Origin: Halomonas korlensis
GTDB lineage: Bacteria; Pseudomonadota; Gammaproteobacteria; Pseudomonadales; Halomonadaceae
Length of the DNA stretch: 64,000 nucleotides
NCBI RefSeq assembly: GCF_900116705.1
Contig: NZ_FPBP01000006.1
Span: forward strand, 147,661-211,660
Reading direction: 5' to 3'
Part shown: piece by piece, positions 26,505 through 35,053 of the stretch
How positions within the stretch are numbered: the stretch's first letter is position 1
How the letters are laid out: each line of letters starts with the position of its first letter
The notes under the pieces: generated by a model
What the model was told of the DNA's origin: nothing
The model's input: only the letters and a program-made list of their open reading frames with translations
The model's database searches: none
Made by a program: the position numbers and the translations under genes

Positions 26505-26744
26505 GAACTGATAGGGCAGACCACGCCGAGGGCAGCGATGTATGCTGCGCCGGGCGATGATCGGACGTATGCCGAAGCGGGTGCAGTCGTGATGCAGTGG
26601 ATCACTGTCGTAGCCCTGGTCCACGACCACGTACCGACAGCGCTTGCGAGGACGTCCCCGATCACCGGGCAGATGTACCTACTCAAGCAGACCGATGAAC
26701 TGATGTGAATCGGCCCGATGCCCGGCAGACAGAGTGAAGCTCAA
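26505..26744 (-). mobile_element. IS5-family transposase fragment
   Basis: Minus-strand translation gives SFTLSAGHRADSHQFIGLLE, a TAG, then GRPRKRCRYVVVDQGYDSDP and RFGIRPIIARRS, which match the catalytic core of IS5-family transposases (the Asp of VVDQGYDSD is the second acidic residue of the DDE set). Both ends are missing. It is sandwiched between two IS3-type fragments. Confidence 0.8.
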
Positions 26745-26910
26745 CGGGACCTCCGGGCGGCGGCCACCTCCGTGACGGGGTGGCCTCGTTCCGTCACCCG
26801 CTTGGCGGCTTCGATCTTGAATTCCTCGGTATATCGCTGGTGGCTCATGGGACCTCTTGGGTGCCTTCAGTATAAGGCCTGGAGGTGTCTACGAAACCCG
26901 GGGCGATTCA
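26744..26910 (-). mobile_element. Second IS3-family fragment with terminal repeat
   Basis: The end at 26910 reads TGAATCGCCCCGGGTTTCG on the minus strand, typical of IS3-group terminal repeats. An orfA begins at 26848 (MSHQRYTEEFKIEAAKRVTE) and is cut after about 35 codons at 26744, where the IS5-type fragment begins. The terminal TGA of this IS is the stop codon of arfB. Confidence 0.82.
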
Positions 26911-27318
26911 CGACACTTTTCCGCGTAGCGACTTGGTCTTGCCCTTGCGGGTCTTATTATCGACCCGGCGACGCTGGGAACCCTTGGTGGGCTTGGTGGG
27001 CCGGCGGGTCTTGTGCTGTTTCGCGGCACTTCGGATCAACGCCTTGAGGCGTTTCAGCGCATCTTCCTTGTTCAGTTCCAACGTGCGAAAGCTCTGTGCC
27101 TTGATGATGACGATGCCTTCCTTGCTGATGCGCTGATCGGACAGCGCCATCAGTCGCTCCTTGTAGAAGGGCGGCAGACTGGAGTGGAGGATATCGAAAC
27201 GCAGATGCACCGCCGAGGCGACCTTGTTGACGTTCTGCCCGCCCGAACCCTGGGCGCGGATCTGGCTGATATCGATTTCCCAGTCGCCCAGTTCCACCGT
27301 ATTGGAAATGGTCAGCAT
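26908..27318 (-). CDS. arfB: Alternative ribosome-rescue factor B
   Basis: A 136-residue peptidyl-tRNA hydrolase of the ArfB (YaeJ) type that frees stalled ribosomes lacking a stop codon. The GGQ catalytic motif is at residues 26-28 in RAQGSGGQNVNKVASAVHLR. The C-terminal basic tail (KTRRPTKPTKGSQRRR and following) is the part that enters the empty mRNA channel. The start at 27318 gives the family length; an upstream in-frame extension lacks similarity. The ribosome site is weak. The stop codon TGA is formed by the first three bases of an IS3 end, so the natural last residues after RGKV have probably been lost; E. coli ArfB has a few more residues there. Probably still functional. Confidence 0.92.
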   Translation of the reverse strand: MLTISNTVELGDWEIDISQIRAQGSGGQNVNKVASAVHLRFDILHSSLPPFYKERLMALSDQRISKEGIVIIKAQSFRTLELNKEDALKRLKALIRSAAKQHKTRRPTKPTKGSQRRRVDNKTRKGKTKSLRGKVS

Positions 27319-27511
27319 GGTGTGTCTCGTCTTGATGTGAGGTGGCGCGCGCGCCCGTTTAAGGCTTTTGACCAATAGAAGACGACGTTCGAACGCGTAT
27401 TGTAGGGCATATGCGGGATTGGATCCTTCATGAGTCGCGCGGACACCCCTTGGCGCCATACGGAGGGCAGCGTGTCTTCGTCTTTACGACCCAACAGTCA
27501 AAAGAGTTCTC

Positions 27512-30304
27512 ATGTCGCTTGGACTTGTCATTCTGATCCCCCTGCTGGGCGCCTGCTTGACCGCCTGGCAGCGTGAAGGGACGTCACGCAACCTGGCACT
27601 GATGGCGGCGCTGCCCGCGGTATTGAGCCTCGTTCTGCTGCTGGCATGGCTCCCCGAGGTGCTGGCCGGTGTCACCCAGGTGCAGCGGCTGGCCTGGATT
27701 CCGTCGTTGGGGCTCGAGCTCAGTTTTCGCCTCGATGGGCTGAGCTGGCTGTTCGCGATGCTGATCATCGGCATTGGCTGTCTTATCGTGTGGTATGCGC
27801 GCTACTACTTCGCCGGCAAGCCCGGCGCGGGCCGTTTCTTTACGCTCATGCTGCTATTCATGGCGGCGATGCTGGGCATTGTGCTATCGGAAAACCTGCT
27901 GTTCATGCTGGTGTTCTGGGAGCTGACCAGCCTGGTCTCCTTCCTGCTCATCGGCTTCAATACCGACAGCCAGGGCGCGCGGCGGGGCGCGCGGATGTCG
28001 CTGGTGATCACCGGTGGTGGCGGCCTGATGCTGCTCGCGGGGCTGGTGCTGCTCGGCCAGGCGGTCGGCAGCTATCAGCTGACCGACGTGCTGGCCGCGG
28101 GGCCGATGCTCCGGGCCCATGACCACTATGGGCTGATCTTGGGCCTGGTGCTGCTCGGCGCCTTCACCAAGTCGGCCCAGTTTCCGTTTCATCTCTGGCT
28201 GCCCCACGCGATGTCGGCGCCCACGCCGGTATCGGCCTACCTGCACAGCGCCACCATGGTCAAGGCCGGCCTGTTCCTGATGGCGCGACTGCACCCGGCG
28301 CTCGCGGATACCGAGCTGTGGTTCAGCCTGGTCACCGTGACCGGCATGCTGACGCTGATGGTCGGCGCCTTCGTGGCCATGTTCATGCACGACATGAAGG
28401 GTCTGCTGGCTTATTCCACCGTGTCCCACCTGGGGCTGATCACCCTGCTGCTGGGCCTGGGCACCCCCATGGCGATGGCGGCCGCGCTCTTTCACCTAGT
28501 GTGTCATGCCCTGTTCAAGGCGCCGCTGTTCATGATGGCGGGGTACGTGGATCAGGCCACCGGCACGCGGGACATGCGCAAGATCAACGGTATGTGGCGA
28601 TTCATGCCGGTGCTGATGGGGCTCTCCGCGATTCCTGCCGCCGCCATGGCCGGGCTGCCGCTGATGAGCGGCTACCTGAGCAAGAAGATGCTGTTCAGTG
28701 AAAGCCTGCAGTTGGCCACGCCCGACTGGGCCGTGGCGGTGATTCCGGTCTGGGTGACGCTGGCGGGGCTGTTTTCGGTGGCTTACTCGATCCGTATCTT
28801 CCATAACGTCTATTTCAACGGGAAGCCGATCGATCTGCCGATCTGGCCGCCCCGGGAGCCGCGTTACGCGGCGCTGGCTCCCATCGCGCTGCTCGCCATG
28901 CTGAGCCTCGTCATCGGCCTGATGCCGGCGGAGGCCTATCGGTGGCTGGTGCATCCGGCGGTACTGGCCGCTCGCCAGACTCTGCTGCCGCAGTACGAGT
29001 TCGACCAGCTCGGTGCAGCGCTGCCCATGGCGATGAGCCTGGTGGCGATGGCCGGTGGTCTGTTGTTCTACGCTATCCGCAAGCCGCTGTTCCGCTTGCA
29101 TGCCCGGCTGCCGGAGGTGGATGCCAAGGAGATCTTCGACTGGATCATGCGCTGGGTCATCGAGCTGTCCCAGCGTCGCGTCTACCAGCTGGAAAACGGC
29201 TCCCTGCAGCGCTACCTGATGTTCCTGCTGGTCACGGCGGTGATCCTGGTAGGGCTGGAGCTGATCCGGTTGCCCGACTGGCGCGGCCCCTTGCCGCTCA
29301 CCGCCATTGATCCGCTGACAGCGGTGGCGGCCGCTGTGCTGTGCCTGTCCGCGATCGGGGTCGCGCTGTTCCATCACTACCGGCTGCCGGCGCTGCTGCT
29401 GTTGGGCGTGACGGGGCTTTTCGTCACCCTGACGTTTGCCCGTTTCTCGGCCCCCGACCTGGCCCTGACACAGCTATCGGTGGAGGTCATGGCCGTGGTG
29501 ATCATGATGCTGGCGCTGTCCTTCCTGCCGCAGCAGTCGCCCAAGGAGTCGTCGGGTGCCCGCTTCGGTCGCGACCTGGTGATTGCCGGCCTCGTCGGGG
29601 CCGGCATTGCGACGCTGAGTTTCGCCATCCTCACCCGGCCGTACGAGAGCATCGCCACGTTCTTTCTCGCCAACAGCCTGCCGGGCGGCGGCGGGACCAA
29701 CGTGGTCAACGTGATCCTGGTGGACTTTCGCGGCTTCGATACGCTCGGCGAGATCACCGTGCTGGGCATCGCGGCGGTGGCGGTCTATGCCTTCACCCGC
29801 GACCTGCATCTCAAGGAGCGGGTCGCCGGCTCGAGCGCCGGCCATTGGGTCGCCGAGCCCCATCCGATTATGCTGAGCATGGTCGCAAGGCTGGTGCTGC
29901 CGATCGCCCTGCTGGTGTCGGCGTATATCTTCCTGCGCGGGCACAACATGCCCGGGGGCGGTTTCATTGCCGGGCTGATCACCGCCGTCGCGCTGACGCT
30001 GCAGTACATGTCGGGTGGGTTGGTGTGGGCGCAGGAGCGCATGCTTACCCACTTCCGGCCATTGATCGGCGGCGGCGTGCTGATCGCCACAGCCACCGGC
30101 CTGGGAAGCTGGCTGTTTGGCCGGCCCTTCCTGACCTCGGCGTTCGGGCATTTCGACTGGCCGCTGGTCGGAGAATTCGAACTGGCCACGGCGATGCTCT
30201 TCGACCTGGGGGTCTATACCACCGTGGTGGGCGCCACGCTGCTGATCCTGGCCAACCTGGGCAAGTTGATGACCGTTTCCGGACCCGGCAAGGAGGTCGG
30301 CTGA
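27512..30304 (+). CDS. mrpA: Mrp Na+/H+ antiporter subunit A with fused subunit B
   Basis: A 930-residue inner-membrane protein, first gene of a seven-subunit-equivalent Mrp (Mnh/Pha) antiporter. Residues about 110-400 are the proton-conducting NuoL-like domain, with MLVFWELTSLVSFLLIGF, KSAQFPFHLWLPHAMSAPTPVSAYLHSATMVKAG and LLAYSTVSHLGL. The C-terminal third carries the MrpA-specific helices and then an MrpB domain (RGHNMPGGGFIAGLITAVALTLQYMSGG). This is the group-2, fused-AB form found in halophiles and rhizobia. Its stop overlaps the mrpC start by 1 nt. It is divergent from arfB across 190 nt that should hold the operon promoter. Confidence 0.96.
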   Translation: MSLGLVILIPLLGACLTAWQREGTSRNLALMAALPAVLSLVLLLAWLPEVLAGVTQVQRLAWIPSLGLELSFRLDGLSWLFAMLIIGIGCLIVWYARYYFAGKPGAGRFFTLMLLFMAAMLGIVLSENLLFMLVFWELTSLVSFLLIGFNTDSQGARRGARMSLVITGGGGLMLLAGLVLLGQAVGSYQLTDVLAAGPMLRAHDHYGLILGLVLLGAFTKSAQFPFHLWLPHAMSAPTPVSAYLHSATMVKAGLFLMARLHPALADTELWFSLVTVTGMLTLMVGAFVAMFMHDMKGLLAYSTVSHLGLITLLLGLGTPMAMAAALFHLVCHALFKAPLFMMAGYVDQATGTRDMRKINGMWRFMPVLMGLSAIPAAAMAGLPLMSGYLSKKMLFSESLQLATPDWAVAVIPVWVTLAGLFSVAYSIRIFHNVYFNGKPIDLPIWPPREPRYAALAPIALLAMLSLVIGLMPAEAYRWLVHPAVLAARQTLLPQYEFDQLGAALPMAMSLVAMAGGLLFYAIRKPLFRLHARLPEVDAKEIFDWIMRWVIELSQRRVYQLENGSLQRYLMFLLVTAVILVGLELIRLPDWRGPLPLTAIDPLTAVAAAVLCLSAIGVALFHHYRLPALLLLGVTGLFVTLTFARFSAPDLALTQLSVEVMAVVIMMLALSFLPQQSPKESSGARFGRDLVIAGLVGAGIATLSFAILTRPYESIATFFLANSLPGGGGTNVVNVILVDFRGFDTLGEITVLGIAAVAVYAFTRDLHLKERVAGSSAGHWVAEPHPIMLSMVARLVLPIALLVSAYIFLRGHNMPGGGFIAGLITAVALTLQYMSGGLVWAQERMLTHFRPLIGGGVLIATATGLGSWLFGRPFLTSAFGHFDWPLVGEFELATAMLFDLGVYTTVVGATLLILANLGKLMTVSGPGKEVG

Positions 30305-30642
30305 TGGAGCTTTTATATGCCCTCACCCTGGGAGTACTCACCAGCTGCGGAATCTACCTGCTGCTGCGCGCCCGGACCTTCACGGTGATCCTCGGTCTGA
30401 CCCTGCTGTCGCATGCCGTGAACCTGTACCTGTTTGCGTCGGGACGTCTGGCCACCAGTGCGCCGGCGATCGTCGGCTTCGCGGATCATTCCGCCGACCC
30501 GTTGCCCCAGGCGCTGGTGCTGACCGCCATCGTCATCGGCTTTGCGATGACCGCCTTTGTGGTAGTGCTGGCGCTCAAGGCCGCAGTCGAACTGCGCAAT
30601 GACCATGTGGACGGGGAAAACCCCGATGAGGACCGGCCGTGA
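30304..30642 (+). CDS. mrpC: Mrp antiporter subunit C
   Basis: A 112-residue NuoK-like membrane subunit. It has three hydrophobic helices and the family pattern LGLTLLSHAVNLYLFASGRL followed by DPLPQALVLTAIVIGFAMTAF, which is diagnostic for MrpC. The hydrophilic C-terminus (DHVDGENPDEDRP) is short. It is coupled to mrpA by a 1-nt overlap and to mrpD by a 4-nt GTGA overlap. It helps form the interface of the complex needed for antiport. Confidence 0.95.
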   Translation: MELLYALTLGVLTSCGIYLLLRARTFTVILGLTLLSHAVNLYLFASGRLATSAPAIVGFADHSADPLPQALVLTAIVIGFAMTAFVVVLALKAAVELRNDHVDGENPDEDRP

Positions 30643-32162
30643 CGCATCTGATGATCCTGCCGATTCTCATTCCCCTACTGACTGGCGCGAGCCTGCTGCT
30701 GCTCTACCCGACGCCGGTGGGCGTGCAGCGGTTGGTGAGCATCGCCAGTACCGTGATGCTGACGCTGCTGGGGCTGTGGGCCGTCAGCACCGCCGGGTCA
30801 GGCGAGCTCACGCTCTATCACCTCGGAGACTGGCAGGCCCCGTTCGGGATCGTGCTGGTGCTCGACCGACTCAGCGCGATCATGCTGTTGCTGACCGCGG
30901 GGCTGAGCCTGTTCTGCGTGCTGTATGCCAGTCGCGGCATCGACCGCCAGGGGGCGCATTTCCACGCACTGTTCCAGTTCCAGCTGGCCGGGATCAACGG
31001 GGCCTTCCTGACCGGCGATCTGTTCAACCTCTTCGTGTTCTTCGAGATCCTGTTGATCGCTTCCTATGCGCTGCTGCTGCATGGCGGTGGCCGGGCGCGC
31101 AGCCGCGCCGGGTTGCATTACGTGATCATCAACCTGGTGAGTTCTGCCTTGTTCCTGCTGGCGCTGGGCACCCTCTATGGCCTCACTGGCACCCTGAACA
31201 TGGCCGACCTGGCGCTGGCGGTCGCCGCGACACCCGCGGCGGGGCAGCCATTGCTGACCGCCGCCAGCATGCTGCTGTTGGTGGTGTTCGGCATCAAGGC
31301 CGCGGTCCTGCCCCTGCTGTTCTGGCTGCCGCGGGCCTACTCCGCCTCGAGCGCCCCGGTGGCCGCACTGTTTGCCATCATGACCAAGGTGGGTGTCTAC
31401 GCCATCCTGCGGGTGTTCCTGCTGGTGTTCGGCCTGGGCGAGAGCCCGGCCAACCAGGTCGCCTGGGGCTGGCTGTGGCCGCTGGCGCTGTTGACGTTGG
31501 GGCTGGGGGGCATCGGCGCGCTGGGCTCGGCGAGCCTGCGCACCATGACCGCCTACCTGGTGATCCTGTCCGTCGGCACGCTGCTGGCAACGATCAGCTT
31601 CGTCACCGCCACCACCCTGGGCGCCGCGCTGTTCTACCTGATCCACAGCACCTGCATGACCGCCGTGTTCTTCCTGCTGGCCGACCTGCTGGGCCAACAG
31701 CGCGAGCAGGGCTACGACCGCTTCTCGGATATCGCCCCCATGGGGCACCGCTGGCTGCTGGGTGGCATCTTCTTCATTGCCGCAATCAGCATGGCGGGCT
31801 TGCCACCCTTCAGCGGTTTTATCAGCAAACTGTGGATTTTGCAGGCCACCTCTGGCGAGCCGCAGGGCTTCTGGCTGTGGGGCGTGTTGCTGGCCGCGGC
31901 CCTGCTGATCCTCGTTGCGGTCAGCCGGGCCGGCAGTGGCTGGTTCTGGCGACCGGGAAAGATGACGGCACCACGACCGCTGGATCGGGTCTGCGTGTGG
32001 CTGGTATGCCTGATGATCGGCGTCAGCGCCGGCCTGTCGGCCCTCGGCGAGCCGGTGATCAACTACCTTGAACTGACGGCCGAGCAGCTGCTGGTCCCAC
32101 AGGCCTACATCGATACCGTGCTGCCGGAATCGGCCCGTCTCGCCAGGGAGGTGGCGCCGTGA
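30639..32162 (+). CDS. mrpD: Mrp antiporter subunit D
   Basis: A 507-residue NuoM/N-like proton-conducting subunit with about 14 helices. Typical stretches are FNLFVFFEILLIASYALLLHG, GIKAAVLPLLFWLPRAYSASSAPVAALFAIMTKVGVYA and the late MAGLPPFSGFISKLWIL. The conserved Glu of FFEIL and the Lys residues of GIKAA and MTKVG belong to the proton path. It starts at a GTG overlapping mrpC, and its stop overlaps the mrpE GTG start. Confidence 0.96.
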   Translation: MTHLMILPILIPLLTGASLLLLYPTPVGVQRLVSIASTVMLTLLGLWAVSTAGSGELTLYHLGDWQAPFGIVLVLDRLSAIMLLLTAGLSLFCVLYASRGIDRQGAHFHALFQFQLAGINGAFLTGDLFNLFVFFEILLIASYALLLHGGGRARSRAGLHYVIINLVSSALFLLALGTLYGLTGTLNMADLALAVAATPAAGQPLLTAASMLLLVVFGIKAAVLPLLFWLPRAYSASSAPVAALFAIMTKVGVYAILRVFLLVFGLGESPANQVAWGWLWPLALLTLGLGGIGALGSASLRTMTAYLVILSVGTLLATISFVTATTLGAALFYLIHSTCMTAVFFLLADLLGQQREQGYDRFSDIAPMGHRWLLGGIFFIAAISMAGLPPFSGFISKLWILQATSGEPQGFWLWGVLLAAALLILVAVSRAGSGWFWRPGKMTAPRPLDRVCVWLVCLMIGVSAGLSALGEPVINYLELTAEQLLVPQAYIDTVLPESARLAREVAP

Positions 32163-32692
32163 CCCCCCAGCCGCATTCTCGCCGTTTGCTGAATCGAGGC
32201 CTGCGGTCTCGGCAGTTCTGGCTGCCGCGGCCGCTCTTCTCGCTGTTCCTGGCGCTGCTCTGGCTGCTGCTCAATCACTTTAGCGTGGCTCACCTGCTGC
32301 TGGGACTGGTGCTGGGCGTGGCAATTCCCTTCGTCACCCATCCCTTCTGGCCGGAGCGAGCCAGGATCAAGCGGCCTTGGCGGGTCTTGCGCTATGTGCT
32401 GGTGCTGCTGGTGGATATCTTCTGGTCCAACCTGATCGTCGCCGTGCGCATTCTTCGGCCCGAGCGCCACCTGCAACCGGGTTTCTTCCGCTACCCGCTG
32501 GAGCTCGACGACGAGTTTGCCATCACCATCCTGGCCAGCACGATCTCGCTGACTCCGGGGACGGTGTCGGTCCATTATGATGCCGAGGCGCATACGCTGC
32601 TGGTTCATGCGCTGCACCTGGAAGATGAGGCCGCCACCATCGCCGGCATCAAGCAACGCTATGAACAACCGCTGAAGGACATCCTGCGATGA
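32159..32692 (+). CDS. mrpE: Mrp antiporter subunit E
   Basis: A 177-residue subunit with two or three N-terminal membrane helices (residues about 25-60 and 75-100) and a cytoplasmic domain. The segment ILASTISLTPGTVSVHYD is the MrpE family signature. GTG start, 4-nt overlaps on both sides. The N-terminal 20 residues are more basic than in many relatives (RRLLNRGLRSRQFWLPR). Confidence 0.94.
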   Translation: MTPQPHSRRLLNRGLRSRQFWLPRPLFSLFLALLWLLLNHFSVAHLLLGLVLGVAIPFVTHPFWPERARIKRPWRVLRYVLVLLVDIFWSNLIVAVRILRPERHLQPGFFRYPLELDDEFAITILASTISLTPGTVSVHYDAEAHTLLVHALHLEDEAATIAGIKQRYEQPLKDILR

Positions 32693-32958
32693 TTGCCACC
32701 GTCATACCGATCGCCCTGACGCTGTTCACGCTCGGCGCCCTGTTGAATCTCTATCGATTGGTGATCGGGCCGGACATTGTCGACCGGATCCTGGCGCTCG
32801 ATACCCTGATGATCAACAGCATCGCTCTGATCGTGTTGGCGGATATCCGCATGGGCCTCGGCGTGCTGTTCGAGCTGGCGCTGCTGATCGCGCTGATGGG
32901 ATTCGTCAGTACCGTCGCCATGACCAAGTACCTGCTGCGGGGGGACGTCATCGAATGA
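32689..32958 (+). CDS. mrpF: Mrp antiporter subunit F
   Basis: An 89-residue subunit with three membrane helices. GPDIVDRILALDTL, with its conserved Asp residues, followed by LLIALMGFVSTVAMTKYL, is characteristic of MrpF. In the Mrp complex this subunit contributes conserved charged residues to the sodium path. It overlaps both neighbours by 4 nt. Confidence 0.95.
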   Translation: MIATVIPIALTLFTLGALLNLYRLVIGPDIVDRILALDTLMINSIALIVLADIRMGLGVLFELALLIALMGFVSTVAMTKYLLRGDVIE

Positions 32959-33299
32959 ACACTATCGACATGTCCTGGCTACTGGAGCTGGTGATCGCCG
33001 TGTTCCTGCTGTTCGGTGCCGTCGTGGCGCTCGTCGGCTCCTGGGGCCTGGCGAAACTCCCCGATCTGTTCATGCGCCTGCACGGCCCCACCAAGGCCAG
33101 CACGCTCGGCGTGGGCTGTACGCTGATCGGCTCACTGCTGTATTTCAGCCATCAGCAAAGCGGGGTCTCCGTCCAGGAAGCGCTGGTCACGATGTTCCTG
33201 TTCGCCACTGCGCCGGTCAGTGCCCACATGATGGCCAAGGCTGCCCTGCGTCGACACCTCAAGTGCGTCACTCGCACTCGAAATCCTCCAGGCCCATGA
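32955..33299 (+). CDS. mrpG: Mrp antiporter subunit G
   Basis: A 114-residue three-helix subunit with the family stretch GSWGLAKLPDLFMRLHGPTKASTLGVGCTLIGS and the late ATAPVSAHMMAKAA. It closes the classical mrp gene set, but its stop overlaps the next ATG, so transcription and translation seem to run on into two additional genes. Confidence 0.95.
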   Translation: MNTIDMSWLLELVIAVFLLFGAVVALVGSWGLAKLPDLFMRLHGPTKASTLGVGCTLIGSLLYFSHQQSGVSVQEALVTMFLFATAPVSAHMMAKAALRRHLKCVTRTRNPPGP

Positions 33300-33673
33300 T
33301 CGACACCGACACTGGCAGCCCCGCCTCGCTGGCCGAGCGGGCCCGGCAGATCCTCGAGACGACGCCCGAGGCCCAGCTGCCACTGACCTACCAGCAGTTG
33401 GCCACCGCCCTCGGGCTGCAACCGCCCGGCACCATTCAGCGCGTCGCCGCGGCCCTCGAAGCGCTGATGCGCGAGGACGCCCGCGAGGGAAGGGCGTTCG
33501 TGGCGGCATTGGTGGTCAGCCGCCGGGGGGAGGGCGTACCCGCCGCAGGTTTCTTCGAGCTTGCCGTCGAGTTGGGGCGCTTCCCGGCGCAGCCGAGTGA
33601 GCAAGCCGCCGCCTACCGGCGTGAATTTGCAGAAGCCCTTCGACAGCGCGGGCAGGGCGATATGCCACCATGA
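33296..33673 (+). CDS. Unrecognised protein coupled to mrpG, possibly helix-turn-helix
   Basis: A 125-residue soluble protein with no family I can name. Residues 8-60 read as helices with LPLTYQQLATALGLQPPGTIQRVAAALEAL in the middle, a pattern compatible with a winged-helix or helix-turn-helix fold. The second half (GRAFVAALVVSRRGEGVPAAGFFELAVELGR) could be a small beta/alpha ligand or dimer domain. It overlaps mrpG by ATGA and the following phosphoesterase by ATGA, so it is embedded in the mrp transcript. A regulatory role for the operon is possible but is inference from position and weak fold appearance. Confidence 0.65.
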   Translation: MIDTDTGSPASLAERARQILETTPEAQLPLTYQQLATALGLQPPGTIQRVAAALEALMREDAREGRAFVAALVVSRRGEGVPAAGFFELAVELGRFPAQPSEQAAAYRREFAEALRQRGQGDMPP

Positions 33674-34182
33674 GCCGGCACTCGATGGTTTCATCCACCA
33701 TTACCTCGTTCTCCCTCGCCTCGCCGATCGGGGTGATCGCCGATACCCATGGCCTGTTACGTGACGAGGCGCTGTGCCTGTTGGCCGACTGCGAGTTGAT
33801 CCTGCATCTTGGCGATGTAGGTCACCGCGAAGACGACGAGCGCATTCTCCAACGCCTGAAAGGGATCGCACCGCTCTACGCCGTGCGCGGCAATATTGAT
33901 ACTGCGGCCTGGGCCGAGCGCCTTCCCGATACCCAGGACCTGGTGGTCAATGGCTGGCGGCTGCATCTGGTTCACCGGCTTGCCGATTACGACCCCCGCA
34001 CGGCCTGCGACGCGGTGCTTCACGGTCACTCGCACAAGCCGCGCTGCGAATGGCAGGACGGCAGGCTGTTGTTCAACCCCGGGGCAGCCGGCAAGCGACG
34101 CTTCTCGCTGCCGATTACCCTCGGCAAACTATGGGCCGATGCGCGCGGGTTGCGCGGGGCGATCATTCATCTGCCGCTCTGA
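33670..34182 (+). CDS. YfcE/MJ0936-type metallophosphoesterase
   Basis: A 170-residue calcineurin-like phosphodiesterase. All metal-binding motifs are present in order: ADTHG, LGDVG, VRGNID, HGHSHKP, then NPGA. The length and layout match the small YfcE group, which hydrolyses phosphodiester bonds such as those of cyclic nucleotides or model substrates in vitro; the cellular substrate is unknown. The first 18 residues are Ser/Thr-rich and not conserved, so the true start may be an internal codon nearer IGVIADTHG. It overlaps the preceding gene by 4 nt and is the ninth gene of the stop-start chain that begins with mrpA. Confidence 0.88.
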   Translation: MSRHSMVSSTITSFSLASPIGVIADTHGLLRDEALCLLADCELILHLGDVGHREDDERILQRLKGIAPLYAVRGNIDTAAWAERLPDTQDLVVNGWRLHLVHRLADYDPRTACDAVLHGHSHKPRCEWQDGRLLFNPGAAGKRRFSLPITLGKLWADARGLRGAIIHLPL

Positions 34183-34214
34183 GCCAGGCCCGCTGATCAA
34201 TAGCTTGAGCTGCG

Positions 34215-34988
34215 TCACGTCGGCTCGACGCGCTTCGCCAGCCCCGCCAGGTACGCCCGTATCCGCGCCGCGTTGGTACCTACGTCACTGGCGCCGAGCC
34301 GCGAGGCGGAGCGTACATCCACGCGTACGCCGTCGCCGGTCTCGGTCAGGCGGATCACCACGTCGTCCTTGAAGCCGAACCAGGTCGTGGTGGCGGTGGC
34401 CTCGATGGTGTCGTCGCTGACCGAGGCGATCTCCCAGCCCGCCTCGCGGGCCTCGGCTTCGGCGGCCTCGAGCACCTCGGCCAGCGGGGCGTCGACGTTC
34501 CACGGCTGGATATCCGGGTAGGCCTCGCGCTGTTGGCGGGCGGTCGCCTCGCCGGGGTAGGCCACGGCATTGGGCGCGGCCTCCCGCGCCGCGGCCAGCG
34601 TTTCGAAGGCGGGTGGGTTGGCGGTATCCGTGGTGATGTCGTGGATCGGCGGCACCGACTGGGCGCGCTGCAGGTGCATCCAGGGTATGGCGACCATGCT
34701 GAGGCTGGCGATGATCACCAGGACGCTGAGCAGGGCGGGCCTCAGGCGTCGGTACAGCGCGGCGATGATCAGCGCGACCAGCCCCACCGCCGCGCCACCG
34801 ATGGCGATGTAACCGCCATAGCGCAACATGCTGAAGGCATCGCCCAAGGGCAGCAGCCCGGAGCGATAGGCGGGGCCGGCGCCGGCCATCGACAGGGCCG
34901 CGACGATGGCGAGAATCACTCCGATCAGGGTCACCCGGAAGGCGAGCCATTTGCCTCGGGGTGGGGCACTGGAGCGGCTTGTGGTCAT
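34215..34988 (-). CDS. DUF1499 domain membrane protein
   Basis: A 257-residue protein. Three membrane segments (about residues 15-40, 55-80 and 85-105) are followed by a soluble DUF1499 domain with the stretch AYPDIQPWNVDAPLAEVLEAAEAEA, then GWEIASVSDDTIEATATTTWFGFKDDVVIRL and the closing RVDVRSASRLGASDVGTNAARIRAYL, where the R-S-x-S-R-x-G-x-S-D-x-G-x-N-A-x-R-I pattern is the family hallmark. Function unknown. The ATG has GAGGA six nt upstream. It converges with the phosphoesterase gene and lies downstream of pirin on the same strand (66 nt apart). Confidence 0.88.
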   Translation of the reverse strand: MTTSRSSAPPRGKWLAFRVTLIGVILAIVAALSMAGAGPAYRSGLLPLGDAFSMLRYGGYIAIGGAAVGLVALIIAALYRRLRPALLSVLVIIASLSMVAIPWMHLQRAQSVPPIHDITTDTANPPAFETLAAAREAAPNAVAYPGEATARQQREAYPDIQPWNVDAPLAEVLEAAEAEAREAGWEIASVSDDTIEATATTTWFGFKDDVVIRLTETGDGVRVDVRSASRLGASDVGTNAARIRAYLAGLAKRVEPT

Positions 34989-35053
34989 GCCGGTTCCTCG
35001 TGGAAAGACGGTTGGGTGGGCAGGGAGAGCGCCCGGCTAGCGCATATCAAACA

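Noticed and set aside
29341..30303. Frame that overlaps the end of mrpA and runs into mrpC
   Set aside because: Only the part from 30304 is MrpC; the earlier part is an off-frame reading of mrpA.
30599..32071. Long alternative frame over mrpD
   Set aside because: Arg/Ala/Gly-rich off-frame translation; mrpD in the other frame matches its family throughout.
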